This document shows positions 7,163 through 15,612 of a stretch of 64,000 nt of DNA, piece by piece. Below the pieces are notes generated by a model. The model saw nothing but the letters and a program-made list of their open reading frames with translations. It ran no database searches and was not told the DNA's origin. Position 1 is the first letter of the stretch. Each line of letters opens with the position of its first letter. A program made the position numbers and the translations under genes. Source of the stretch: Peribacillus simplex (GTDB taxonomy: Bacteria; Bacillota; Bacilli; Bacillales; DSM-1321). The stretch covers positions 186,001-250,000 of the forward strand of contig NZ_FTMX01000005.1 of assembly GCF_900156045.1 (NCBI RefSeq). Direction: 5' to 3'.

Positions 7163-8782
7163 TTACCATGAAGTTTTATAGTTTCCTTCTCCATTTAAAG
7201 GAGTTTTATAACTATTATTTTCCCCATCTTGCCAAGTAATATTGCCATTTTCATCTTTCAGGACGAACTTGAATTCATAGAATCGATCTGCGGCTAAACG
7301 GAATGTTCCACTCCAGTTGCCTTCTGTGCTTTGAGTGAGTTTATATTCGTAATCTTCAGGATTCCATCTGCCGATTTCGCCTCTATCCCCAATTAAGTAA
7401 ACTCCATGTGTGGGAGGTACATTTTCAACTGTGAATGTAACTGGAATCGACAAGCCTTCCAATTTATCAGCCATCATCCGGAACTCCTTTGTTGGATTTC
7501 CTTCATCGTCGAATAAATAGGACATCCTTAGCAAGGTAAATCCATCAAAATCATGGTTAAAAACCATTTCTGCTATATTGTCAAAGCCCCCTTCACTGTT
7601 GATCAGCGGCAGTGCGTTTTCCCCGTTTAATGAAATTCCTTTTTCATTAGCCAATGAGGCAATATGGGTAACCAACGTTTTAGGTGCGCTATAGGATGGT
7701 GCAGTATGTGCGTCTTGATCTCCCATTTCCAAACAGGTGAACGTGAGAGCCATATTCGATTTCTTAAACTGATTCAATAATTGGGAGTAGTTATAGTACC
7801 CTGCACTGTACTCTGCTGAATGCGGCAGTACTGGATCATTCATTTTCCAATGGACTCCTGAGATTTTAGCTCCAATTGGCACGCCAAATACTTCATCAAA
7901 ATGTTTATGGGCGAATTTAGAGATTTTTGCAAGATGCTTTTCGAGTGCTCCTTGGTACCACTGCATAAAGTCGTATCCAAATTGTGTATCGATTGCTCCG
8001 CCCCTTGTGAAGAATTCATCCCCGTTTGCTGGAGGCTGTATCTCATTCCAGTTTTTATACGCTTTGCCCCAAGCAGCATTTAATTTTTTTATCGTTGAAT
8101 ATTTTTCTCTCATGGTAAGCCTGAAATCCCGTTTTGCTCCTTCTGTATAAGCTTGAAGCTGTCCCCTTTCGGGATAAGCCCAGCCATCAGCATTCTGGTA
8201 TGAGGGATATCTAAGTTCCCCGGCAGGTCCTGCACTTAAATATATTTTAGCTATTAGCTCCTTTTGATCAGCAAAGTTATCTGCAAATGATTTGTACAAT
8301 TCGTTGTATTGATCAGCCGTACCTTCCCACCAAGGAGCAAGTACTTCCTTATTCCAGAAACCACTTTCACTCTTGAATGCCATGTTCTCTAGAGTGTCTT
8401 TATTCCAGAGCCAACTCGGGATGGAATAGTTACAATCATCCCCCACATTACCGCCGCATTGATGTGTAGACAAAATGGGCACCCATTTTAAACCGGAAGC
8501 TTTCACTGTTTCCGCATATTTTTTATAATAGGACCAATCAAACTGATTATCTTTTTTACTCTCGACTAATCCCCACCAAATATCTGTCGTTATTGCATAT
8601 ACTCCATTTTCCTTCAACTGGGTCAGCTCTGCTTCAAATGCCTCCCAATCTGTTATTTCGCCCAATGGGGCCATCACATAAAGCTTGTAATCTGGTTTTA
8701 CTTCTGCTATACCAGGTGAAGTACTCGATAAAGGAACAAAATACAGCATAAAAGTAAAAACGCCAACAGATAATTTGTTCAT
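7163..8782 (-). CDS. Secreted beta-amylase (GH14) with C-terminal starch-binding domain
   Basis: 539 aa, the length expected for bacillary beta-amylases. A signal peptide covers residues ~1-26. The GH14 barrel spans ~30-440: WWGLVES (70-76), the catalytic acid Glu189 in SAGPAGELRYPS and the catalytic base Glu388 in NGENALPL are all present, so the enzyme should release maltose from the non-reducing ends of starch. Residues ~446-539 form a CBM20 domain (PVTFTVENVPPTHGVYLIGD, GRWNPE, TWQDGENNSYKTP). It stands alone. The homologous enzyme of B. cereus is the best family reference. No catabolite-repression element was identified by eye. Confidence 0.95.
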   Translation of the reverse strand: MNKLSVGVFTFMLYFVPLSSTSPGIAEVKPDYKLYVMAPLGEITDWEAFEAELTQLKENGVYAITTDIWWGLVESKKDNQFDWSYYKKYAETVKASGLKWVPILSTHQCGGNVGDDCNYSIPSWLWNKDTLENMAFKSESGFWNKEVLAPWWEGTADQYNELYKSFADNFADQKELIAKIYLSAGPAGELRYPSYQNADGWAYPERGQLQAYTEGAKRDFRLTMREKYSTIKKLNAAWGKAYKNWNEIQPPANGDEFFTRGGAIDTQFGYDFMQWYQGALEKHLAKISKFAHKHFDEVFGVPIGAKISGVHWKMNDPVLPHSAEYSAGYYNYSQLLNQFKKSNMALTFTCLEMGDQDAHTAPSYSAPKTLVTHIASLANEKGISLNGENALPLINSEGGFDNIAEMVFNHDFDGFTLLRMSYLFDDEGNPTKEFRMMADKLEGLSIPVTFTVENVPPTHGVYLIGDRGEIGRWNPEDYEYKLTQSTEGNWSGTFRLAADRFYEFKFVLKDENGNITWQDGENNSYKTPLNGEGNYKTSW

Positions 8783-8952
8783 AAGAACGCCAACCTTTCC
8801 CCAATAACTTTATTCATTTGTTTATCATTGAAGTCGCTTTCATTCTTGTCGTTTTATAAAGGCACACCTTTACTGGAAATTATATTTGCTTTGGAAAAAT
8901 TTATCAATTATTTCGTCATGGTAATTTAGTTCATATCTCCTAAAAGAAAAAA

Positions 8953-8978
8953 TGGATAGTCCCATAAGAGACTATCCA
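8953..8978 (-). terminator. Rho-independent terminator of nirBD
   Basis: Stem TGGATAGTC / GACTATCCA followed on the minus strand by ATTTTTTC. It lies 22 bp after the nirD stop. Confidence 0.8.
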
Positions 8979-8999
8979 GAGCAGCGTTTTATCTACATT

Positions 9000-9317
9000 T
9001 CATAAAACAATATAAACATTGCCATCTTCTATTTCGACATTGAATGTCTTTACGCAACCGTTATCAGGTTTTTGGACTTCGCCATTCATGACACTGATTT
9101 TCCAGTCATGCATCGGGCAAAAGACGTGATCACCACTCACAATGCCTTCCACCAGAACTCCACCTTTATGCGGGCACCGATTTTCAATAGCTCGGAATTC
9201 ACCATTCGCTAAATGAAAAAGAGCAATTTCATGAGAGCCTATGGTTACTGTTTTCCCTAGGTTTTTTGGCATCTCATTTACTTTTGAAACCTTTATCTTT
9301 TGAAGAGTTTTCCCCAT
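9000..9317 (-). CDS. nirD: Nitrite reductase [NAD(P)H] small subunit
   Basis: About 105 aa Rieske-like small subunit that partners NirB in reducing nitrite to ammonium. The four Rieske [2Fe-2S] ligands are present: CPHKGG and CPMHDW give Cys-x-His and Cys-x-x-His. The ATG at 9338 overlaps the nirB stop (ATGA), but the ATG at 9317 has GGGGG 8 nt upstream and gives a length typical of NasE/NirD, so I prefer it. Last gene of the nirBD operon, followed by a terminator. Confidence 0.93.
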   Translation of the reverse strand: MGKTLQKIKVSKVNEMPKNLGKTVTIGSHEIALFHLANGEFRAIENRCPHKGGVLVEGIVSGDHVFCPMHDWKISVMNGEVQKPDNGCVKTFNVEIEDGNVYIVL

Positions 9318-9334
9318 GTTGGCTACCCCCATAT

Positions 9335-11752
9335 TCATTTATTTGATATAGCTGGAATTTTCACTTTTTGAAATAAACCGGTTTGAATCGCATTGCTCTC
9401 AATGATTTCTTTCCAAGGTTCTTGCAATACCGATAAGGCCTCATCTAAACGTTGATTAAGCTCAATCCGTTTTTGCTTATCGCCAATAATCGTCTTAATG
9501 GTATCGAATCCTACACGCTCAACCCAGACAGACGTTCTTTCTAAGTAATTGGCAGTCTCCCGATAATGTTGAATGTATGCACCTGTAATTTCAATTACCT
9601 CATCACTTGTTTTCACTTTGCATAATAATTCAGCAGCTCTTAAATGGGTTCCACCGTTGCCGCCAATATAAATTTCCCATGCACCGTCAACACCGACAAC
9701 ACCAAGATCTTTGATGCCGGATTCTGCACAATTACGAGGACATGCCGACACGGCCATCTTAACCTTATGCGGCGTGCCTACACGTTCAAACTTCTTCTCC
9801 AGGGCAATGCCCAGCCCGATTGAATCTTGGGTGCCAAAGCGGCAGAAGTTTTCCCCTACGCATGTTTTCACAGTTCGAAGGGTTTTTCCATAAGCATATC
9901 CGGAAGGCATATCCAGGTCGGCCCATACACCTGGAAGGTCTTCTTTTTCAACGCCGAACATATCTATTCTTTGCCCGCCTGTAACCTTAAGTAACTTAAC
10001 ATTATACTTATCGGCAACATTTGCTATTTTCCGTAATTGTTCAGGATTGGTGACGCCCCCATACATTCTTGGCACAACGGAAAATGTACCATCCTTTTGA
10101 ATATTTGCATGTAGTCTTTCATTGACATAGCGGGATTCTTTTTCGTCCTCATATTCAACAGGATGGATCATGCCTAAGTAATAGTTCAGTGCCGGTTTAC
10201 ACTTCGAGCATCCATCACTTGTATTCCAGCCGAGAACATTCATGACTTCTCGAGTGTGAGTCAGATTTTTTTCACGTATTTCAGCAACAACCTCATCTCT
10301 TGATAAAGTGGTGCACGTGCATATGGATTCCTTCTGATTTGACTTACTGAAATCAGCACCCAATGTCAGCTCGAGAATATCACCGACTAACGGCTTACAC
10401 CCCCCGCATGATCTCGAAGCACTTGTGCAGCCTTTTACTTCCTCAATACTTGTTAACCCTTTAGATTCGATAGCCGTCACAATATCGCCCTTCGTTACAC
10501 CATTACAACCACAGACGATTTCTTCATGTGACATCGAAGTGACAAGATTGACACTGGGTTCTCCACTGGTTCCAACTTTTAGATATTCGGAAACGTCGGC
10601 ATTTTTATTGATCATGCTCAATAGGTTATTGCTTTCCTTTGTATCCCCGAATAATACCGCACCAGAAATTTTCCCATTTCGGACCATTACCTTTTTGTAA
10701 GTACCATTCCATTCATTAAATTCCTTGATTGATTTAGCTTTTTCATCCTCGAAAATTTCCCCAGCCGAAAATACATCAACACCAGATACTTTTAACTTAG
10801 TAGACAGCACTGAACCCTCGTATGCTTTGCTTTCCTGCCCGCAAATCCTTTTGGCTAATACTTTGCCCTGTTCATAAAGGGGAGCGACCAAACCATACAC
10901 CATCTCTCGGTGCTCCGCACATTCACCAACCGAATAAATATTCGGGATTCCCGTCTCCATATAATCGTCCACGATAATTCCGCGATTTACAGGGATGCCG
11001 CAATTTTTGGCCAATTGAACATTTGGCTTAATCCCAACTGCCATGACCACTAAATCGGCGCTGATTTCCTCGCCATCACTAAAGCGTAATCCTTTAACAT
11101 CAATTTCACCTAAAACCTCCTGAGTCTGTTTCCCAAGATAAAAATTCATTCCCTGGCTTTCAAGTTCCCTTTGCAGCATTTTTCCTGCTGTTGGATCTAA
11201 TTGCCTATCCATCAAATATTCAGAAAGGTGAATAACATCTACCTGCATACCTAAATTTAAAAGACCCCTTGCCGCTTCAAGACCAAGTAATCCTCCACCA
11301 ATGACTGCAGCTTTTTTATTATTTTTTGAATATTCAATCATCTTTTCGCAATCTTCAATATTTCGAAAGGCTGTCACTCCTTTTTTATCAGCACCCTTTA
11401 TCGGTAGAATGAAAGGGATTGACCCGGTAGCTAAAATTAATTGATCATATTCTACTTCACGATTTGTGTCTGAGTATATGATTTGCTTTACGGTGTCGAT
11501 GTTCGTGACCGTTTCACCGGAAAAAAGTGTAATATTATTCTCTTTGTACCAGTTCCAATCATTTATTGTAATATCATCTATCGTCGTAGCCCCTTGCAAT
11601 ACATTCGATAGTTGGATTCGGTCATAATTCGGATGTGGCTCACTTCCGAAGACAGTCACCTCAAACCTATCTGGTTGAATTTTTAAAATTTCTTCTATAC
11701 ATCTTACTCCAGCCATACCATTTCCGATTAGCGCCAATTTCTGCTTAGCCAT
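9335..11752 (-). CDS. nirB: Assimilatory nitrite reductase [NAD(P)H] large subunit
   Basis: 805 aa, the same length as B. subtilis NasD. Order: FAD/NAD(P)H module (LALIGNGMAGVRCIEEI; second Rossmann AAVIGGGLLGLEAARGL), two BFD-type [2Fe-2S] regions (CGCNGVTKGDI, CTSASRSCGGCKP; CSKCKPAL), then the siroheme reductase half. The siroheme/[4Fe-4S] cysteines are Cys631, Cys637, Cys671 and Cys675 (TCVGENFC, SACPRNC), all intact. It carries out six-electron reduction of nitrite to ammonium in the cytoplasm. ATG behind TTGGAGG. A TnrA box centred 50 bp before the predicted start of transcription indicates activation under nitrogen limitation. Confidence 0.95.
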   Translation of the reverse strand: MAKQKLALIGNGMAGVRCIEEILKIQPDRFEVTVFGSEPHPNYDRIQLSNVLQGATTIDDITINDWNWYKENNITLFSGETVTNIDTVKQIIYSDTNREVEYDQLILATGSIPFILPIKGADKKGVTAFRNIEDCEKMIEYSKNNKKAAVIGGGLLGLEAARGLLNLGMQVDVIHLSEYLMDRQLDPTAGKMLQRELESQGMNFYLGKQTQEVLGEIDVKGLRFSDGEEISADLVVMAVGIKPNVQLAKNCGIPVNRGIIVDDYMETGIPNIYSVGECAEHREMVYGLVAPLYEQGKVLAKRICGQESKAYEGSVLSTKLKVSGVDVFSAGEIFEDEKAKSIKEFNEWNGTYKKVMVRNGKISGAVLFGDTKESNNLLSMINKNADVSEYLKVGTSGEPSVNLVTSMSHEEIVCGCNGVTKGDIVTAIESKGLTSIEEVKGCTSASRSCGGCKPLVGDILELTLGADFSKSNQKESICTCTTLSRDEVVAEIREKNLTHTREVMNVLGWNTSDGCSKCKPALNYYLGMIHPVEYEDEKESRYVNERLHANIQKDGTFSVVPRMYGGVTNPEQLRKIANVADKYNVKLLKVTGGQRIDMFGVEKEDLPGVWADLDMPSGYAYGKTLRTVKTCVGENFCRFGTQDSIGLGIALEKKFERVGTPHKVKMAVSACPRNCAESGIKDLGVVGVDGAWEIYIGGNGGTHLRAAELLCKVKTSDEVIEITGAYIQHYRETANYLERTSVWVERVGFDTIKTIIGDKQKRIELNQRLDEALSVLQEPWKEIIESNAIQTGLFQKVKIPAISNK

Positions 11753-11789
11753 GTTTTGTCCTCCAATAAGATTTTTTTGAAAGGATTAT

Positions 11790-11848
11790 GTGTTTGATTA
11801 TAGGTGAGGTCACTATTTATAACAACAAGTGTGTTATATAATCTTACA
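11790..11848 (-). promoter_or_regulatory. nirB promoter with perfect TnrA box
   Basis: TGTTATATAATCTTACA (11832-11848) fits the TnrA consensus TGTNANAWWWTMTNACA at every fixed position. On the minus strand it is followed by TTGTTA, a 17-bp spacer and TATAAT (11802-11797). The predicted start of transcription is ~11790, so the box centre lies near -50, the usual place for TnrA activation. Confidence 0.88.
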
Positions 11849-11872
11849 TGATTTTTGAAAATTAATAATTAA

Positions 11873-11914
11873 TGTTAGTTTTTATTACAAATATTCAGAA
11901 AATTAGGATATAAT
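11873..11914 (+). promoter_or_regulatory. tnrA promoter with second TnrA-type box
   Basis: TGTTAGTTTTTATTACA (11873-11889) matches the TnrA consensus with one deviation (T for A at position 7). A plus-strand -10 TATAAT lies at 11909-11914. It suggests that tnrA is also under TnrA control, as known for B. subtilis. Confidence 0.7.
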
Positions 11915-11947
11915 ATCCTTATTGATCTTGCATAAATCAAAAATGAG

Positions 11948-12283
11948 GTGATTTTCATCGTCCAGCAAAAAGAATCTTATATAGACAGAAAAGTAATTTC
12001 CATAGGAGTGGTCAGAGAATTAACCGGACTATCCGATAGACAAATTCGGTATTATGAAGAAAGAAAACTCGTCTTCCCCGAAAGGTCTAAGGGGGGTAAC
12101 CGTAAATACTCATTTTCCGACGTCAAGGCATTGGTGGAAATCGCCGATAAAATAGAGGATGGAGTGCAAACCAATGAAATCAGACAGGAAAAATTAAAAG
12201 AGAACAGAAAAATTGAACAGGAAAAAATGCGAAAAAAAATGCTGCAAGGCCAATTAAATGCACATTTTGGCTTACGTAATTGA
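11948..12283 (+). CDS. tnrA: Nitrogen-responsive MerR-family regulator TnrA
   Basis: Up to 111 aa. The MerR helix-turn-helix is clear ([32 protein letters not shown]). The C-terminus [16 protein letters not shown] matches the TnrA tail that binds feedback-inhibited glutamine synthetase and separates TnrA from GlnR. It activates nitrate and other nitrogen-scavenging genes when glutamine is low. It is divergent from nirB and sits inside the nas/nir cluster. The formal start is the GTG at 11948, but that GTG lies within the GAGGTGA ribosome binding site. Alignment with B. subtilis TnrA places the first residue at the ATC at 11957, so the true start is uncertain. Confidence 0.9.
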   Translation: MIFIVQQKESYIDRKVISIGVVRELTGLSDRQIRYYEERKLVFPERSKGGNRKYSFSDVKALVEIADKIEDGVQTNEIRQEKLKENRKIEQEKMRKKMLQGQLNAHFGLRN

Positions 12284-12406
12284 TTTTCGCCAAGCAAACG
12301 GAAATATTAACCGATTCAACAAGTACTATAATTTCCATATTTCAGACTTCGATAAAACAGGTCACAATTTCACCTTGCACCTTTAAAAATAGTTATTAAC
12401 ATTGTT

Positions 12407-12438
12407 AAACTGGACATGATGACTAACATGTCCAGTTT
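12407..12438. terminator. Bidirectional terminator between tnrA and sumT
   Basis: Perfect 12-bp stem AAACTGGACATG / CATGTCCAGTTT with an 8-nt loop, T-rich on the plus side, between two convergent genes. Confidence 0.8.
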
Positions 12439-12482
12439 TCCATTTTCGCTACAGTAAAAGTTTTCTAACTTTCATTCCTTTT

Positions 12483-13253
12483 CTAAGCGAATTCCTTTTC
12501 ATTTGTCTTCTCTGAAAACCATGATAATTTTGCGGATAAATTCACCACTTCTCCTATTACAATCATGGCAGGATTGGCAACCTGCTCTCTTGTAACAATC
12601 GCTACTATTGAATCGATGGTTCCTGTAAAAGTTCGTTGAAAACCTGTCGTTCCTTGTTCGATGACAGCAACAGCAGTTTCAGCTTTCTTCCCGCAGGAAC
12701 GTAGTTGTTTGCAGATATATGGAAGGTTTTTAATACCCATATAAATAGCAATGGTATCAACACCATGTGCCAAATGATGCCAGTTGATGTTTTCAGGCTT
12801 GCCGGTCACGCCGTGTCCTGTGACAATTGCGAAGGAACTCCCCCATTCCCTATGAGTCACGGGAATTCCCGCATAAGCTGGCGCAGCGATTCCGGATGTG
12901 ATTCCAGGAATTATTTCAAATTGAATTCCGTGCTTTACTAGCACTTCTGCTTCTTCACCCCCTCGTCCAAAGATGAAAGGATCTCCCCCTTTTAGACGAA
13001 CAATCGTTTTTCCTTCTATTGATTTACTAATTAACATTTGATGAATGTCCTCTTGATGTACACAATGCTTACCAGGCGCTTTACCGCAATAAATGTATTC
13101 AGCTTCAGGTTTACCGTATAAAAGCAATTCACGATTTACCAATCGATCATACAAGATGACATCCGCTTCCGCGAGGCATTTGGTTGCCTTAACAGTAATT
13201 AAATCTGGATCACCTGGTCCAGCACCAACAATATAGACCTTTCCTTTTTTCAT
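12483..13253 (-). CDS. Uroporphyrinogen-III C-methyltransferase
   Basis: 256 aa from the ATG at 13253 behind AGGGG; a GTG/ATG extension upstream is not supported. SUMT motifs: YIVGAGPGDPDLITVKA, YDRLVN, VRLKGGDPFIFGRGGEEAE, PGITSGIAAPAYAGIPVTHR and AIYMG. It methylates uroporphyrinogen III twice with S-adenosylmethionine to give precorrin-2, the precursor of the siroheme needed by NirB. B. subtilis NasF is longer; this is the single-domain form. It is the last gene downstream of nasC, ending at the shared terminator. The gene name could be sumT, cobA or nasF. Confidence 0.92.
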   Translation of the reverse strand: MKKGKVYIVGAGPGDPDLITVKATKCLAEADVILYDRLVNRELLLYGKPEAEYIYCGKAPGKHCVHQEDIHQMLISKSIEGKTIVRLKGGDPFIFGRGGEEAEVLVKHGIQFEIIPGITSGIAAPAYAGIPVTHREWGSSFAIVTGHGVTGKPENINWHHLAHGVDTIAIYMGIKNLPYICKQLRSCGKKAETAVAVIEQGTTGFQRTFTGTIDSIVAIVTREQVANPAMIVIGEVVNLSAKLSWFSEKTNEKEFA

Positions 13254-13371
13254 TCTCTTTCCCCTTTTGTTGTTAGTCATGTAAATTCCATTTGATATGG
13301 AATGCTGTGTGGTTGGGCTTACCCTTATTGAACCCAAAAAAAGTTATGATGAAAGGGAAGAAAACTTCCCT

Positions 13372-15522
13372 TTAATTGGACGTTAGCTCTACTAAAGGAT
13401 GTACTTTTACAGCACTGACTTTAAAGCCAGGCATTTTGCATGCGGGATCTAAATCCTGTGAAACGAGGCGATTGACATTTTGTGAGTCTGCCCAATGGAA
13501 AGGAACGAATATAGTATCGTTGCGTATGGTTGCTGACCATTTGCTTCTTACAACAATACTTCCACGCCTTGATTCAATTTTCACCAAAGTATTGTCTGGA
13601 ATATGAAATTTCTTGGCTGTCTCCGGATGAATTTCCATATATGATTCAAAATTCCTTGCGGATAATGATGAGCTTTTTCTCGTTTGTACTCCTGTTAAAT
13701 AATGTGACATGATTCTTCCTGTTGTTAAATAAAGTGGGAAATCCGTACATGGCTGTTCTTTTGGAACAAAAGGTACATTATTAACCACAACCATGGCCGC
13801 CTTTCCATCCGGGTGGGCAAAAGACGTTTCGAATAACCTTTTTGTCCCTTTATGGTCAATGGTTGGACATGGCCACAAAATGCCTCCTTCTTTTCTTAAT
13901 CGATCATACGTTATACCATAATAGTCAGCGGTTCCCCCGCGGCTTGCCACTCTCAATTCTTCGAAAATCTCATTTGCAGATTGAAAAGGAAAAAACTCCC
14001 CTTTTCCCAGAGCTTTTGCTATATCACAAATGATTTGCCAATCATGCTTCACTTCCCCAGGTGACGAAAAACTTGCTTCCCGCAATGTTACCCGTCCTTC
14101 TAAATTTGTCATCGTTCCTTCATCCTCTAAATAAGACGAAGTAGGTAAAATCAAATCAGCTATTCTAGCAGTTTCAGAAACGAACATATCCACTGCGACA
14201 AGAAACTTTAATTTTCCTAAAGCCTTTTTGACAAAGTTAGCATTGGGATTTGAAACAATTGGATTGGAACACATTAAAAACATGCCGGTAATTTCACCTT
14301 CATTTATCTTCTCTATCATTTCGTATGCTGAGACACCTTTTCGTGGTAAATCGGCCTCATCGATTCCCCATATTCTTGCAATATGTAATCTGTGTTCCTC
14401 ATTTTCAATCATGCGATAGCCTGGGAGCTGGTCTGCCTTTTGACCATGCTCTCTTGCTCCCTGCCCATTCCCCTGTCCTGTAATAGCTCCATAGCCCGAA
14501 TTCAACTTTCCGATTTTCCCTGTAATAATAAGAATATTAAGAAAATTACGAACGGCGGCAGAACCATCAGTTTGCTGCTCAACGCCCCTTGCTGTAAAAA
14601 TCATTCCTGATTCTTCTTTCCCGAACATTACAGCCGCTTTTTGAATTTGGTCGCTAGGAACACCTGTCATTTCTGCAATTTCCTCCAATTGTAATGATGT
14701 AACATACTCCTTAACTTCGTTATAGCCATTTGCACGTTCCCGGATAAATGCTTCATCAATAAAATCCTCTTCAATGATCACTTTCAATAATCCGTTTGCC
14801 AACGCGGCATCCATCCCTGGTTTTACTTTTAGATGTAAGTCGGCCATTTTCGTTGTAGTTGTTTCTCGTGGATCTATAGCAATAATATATGCACCATTTT
14901 GTTTCGCTTTCTCAAAGTACGGCATGATTGTCGGCTGACATTCCGCAATATTCGTGCCTGCCAAGATAATGCACTTTGTGAATGGAACCTCTGATAAGCT
15001 GTTGGTTATACCTCTGTCCATACCAAACGTTTGGCTTGCTGCCGAAGCAGCTGCGGACATGCACAAACGGCCATTATAATCTATATACTTTGTTTTCAAT
15101 GCTACTCTTGCAAATTTCCCAAGCAAATAAGCTTCTTCATTTGTAATGGATGCACTTCCATAAACAGATAATGCATTTACACCATCTTCTGCTTGAATCT
15201 TAGTGAAATTCTCCTTAATGTGGTTTAATGCTTCCTCCCATGATATTCGAACAAATTCACCATTTTTTTTAAATAATGGGTATTTAATTCGATCTTTGTG
15301 CAAAGCATGTTGGTGTGCATTCATTCCTTTAATGCATAAGCGTCCCTCTGAGGTTGGATTATCTTTTCCAATCGTCATATACTTTTTTCTTGTAACAATT
15401 GTTTGTTCCAACAGCTGCATCTTACATTGCATGCTGCAAAATGGACATTGTGTATCATAGCGTTTCTCTGATTGGACCTCTTGTTGCTTCGTGCGGAAAT
15501 ACTTTAATAATAATTCGGTCAA
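13372..15522 (-). CDS. nasC: Assimilatory nitrate reductase catalytic subunit
   Basis: 716 aa molybdopterin oxidoreductase. The N-terminal [4Fe-4S] ligands are Cys26, Cys29, Cys33 and Cys63 (CPFCSMQC, RLCIKG). The cofactor-binding core includes YGSASITNEEAYLLGKFAR, YNGRLCMSAAA, GTNIAECQP and ARGVEQQTDG. The C-terminal molydopterin dinucleotide-binding domain includes LTTGRIMSHYLTG and PFHWADSQNVNRL. It reduces nitrate to nitrite in the cytoplasm with electrons from NasB. Spacing of 90 bp behind nasB and ~118 bp ahead of the methyltransferase gene suggests one operon; a short hairpin (AAAGGGAAG/CTTCCCTTT, near 13353-13374) lies right at its stop. Confidence 0.95.
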   Translation of the reverse strand: MTELLLKYFRTKQQEVQSEKRYDTQCPFCSMQCKMQLLEQTIVTRKKYMTIGKDNPTSEGRLCIKGMNAHQHALHKDRIKYPLFKKNGEFVRISWEEALNHIKENFTKIQAEDGVNALSVYGSASITNEEAYLLGKFARVALKTKYIDYNGRLCMSAAASAASQTFGMDRGITNSLSEVPFTKCIILAGTNIAECQPTIMPYFEKAKQNGAYIIAIDPRETTTTKMADLHLKVKPGMDAALANGLLKVIIEEDFIDEAFIRERANGYNEVKEYVTSLQLEEIAEMTGVPSDQIQKAAVMFGKEESGMIFTARGVEQQTDGSAAVRNFLNILIITGKIGKLNSGYGAITGQGNGQGAREHGQKADQLPGYRMIENEEHRLHIARIWGIDEADLPRKGVSAYEMIEKINEGEITGMFLMCSNPIVSNPNANFVKKALGKLKFLVAVDMFVSETARIADLILPTSSYLEDEGTMTNLEGRVTLREASFSSPGEVKHDWQIICDIAKALGKGEFFPFQSANEIFEELRVASRGGTADYYGITYDRLRKEGGILWPCPTIDHKGTKRLFETSFAHPDGKAAMVVVNNVPFVPKEQPCTDFPLYLTTGRIMSHYLTGVQTRKSSSLSARNFESYMEIHPETAKKFHIPDNTLVKIESRRGSIVVRSKWSATIRNDTIFVPFHWADSQNVNRLVSQDLDPACKMPGFKVSAVKVHPLVELTSN

Positions 15523-15612
15523 GGCTCCTCACCCTTTACTCATGGATTTCTATAGATAACATTTACCCGATAGTTTAAGACGTGCATCAAAATATACTTT
15601 CCATTCCTTCCA

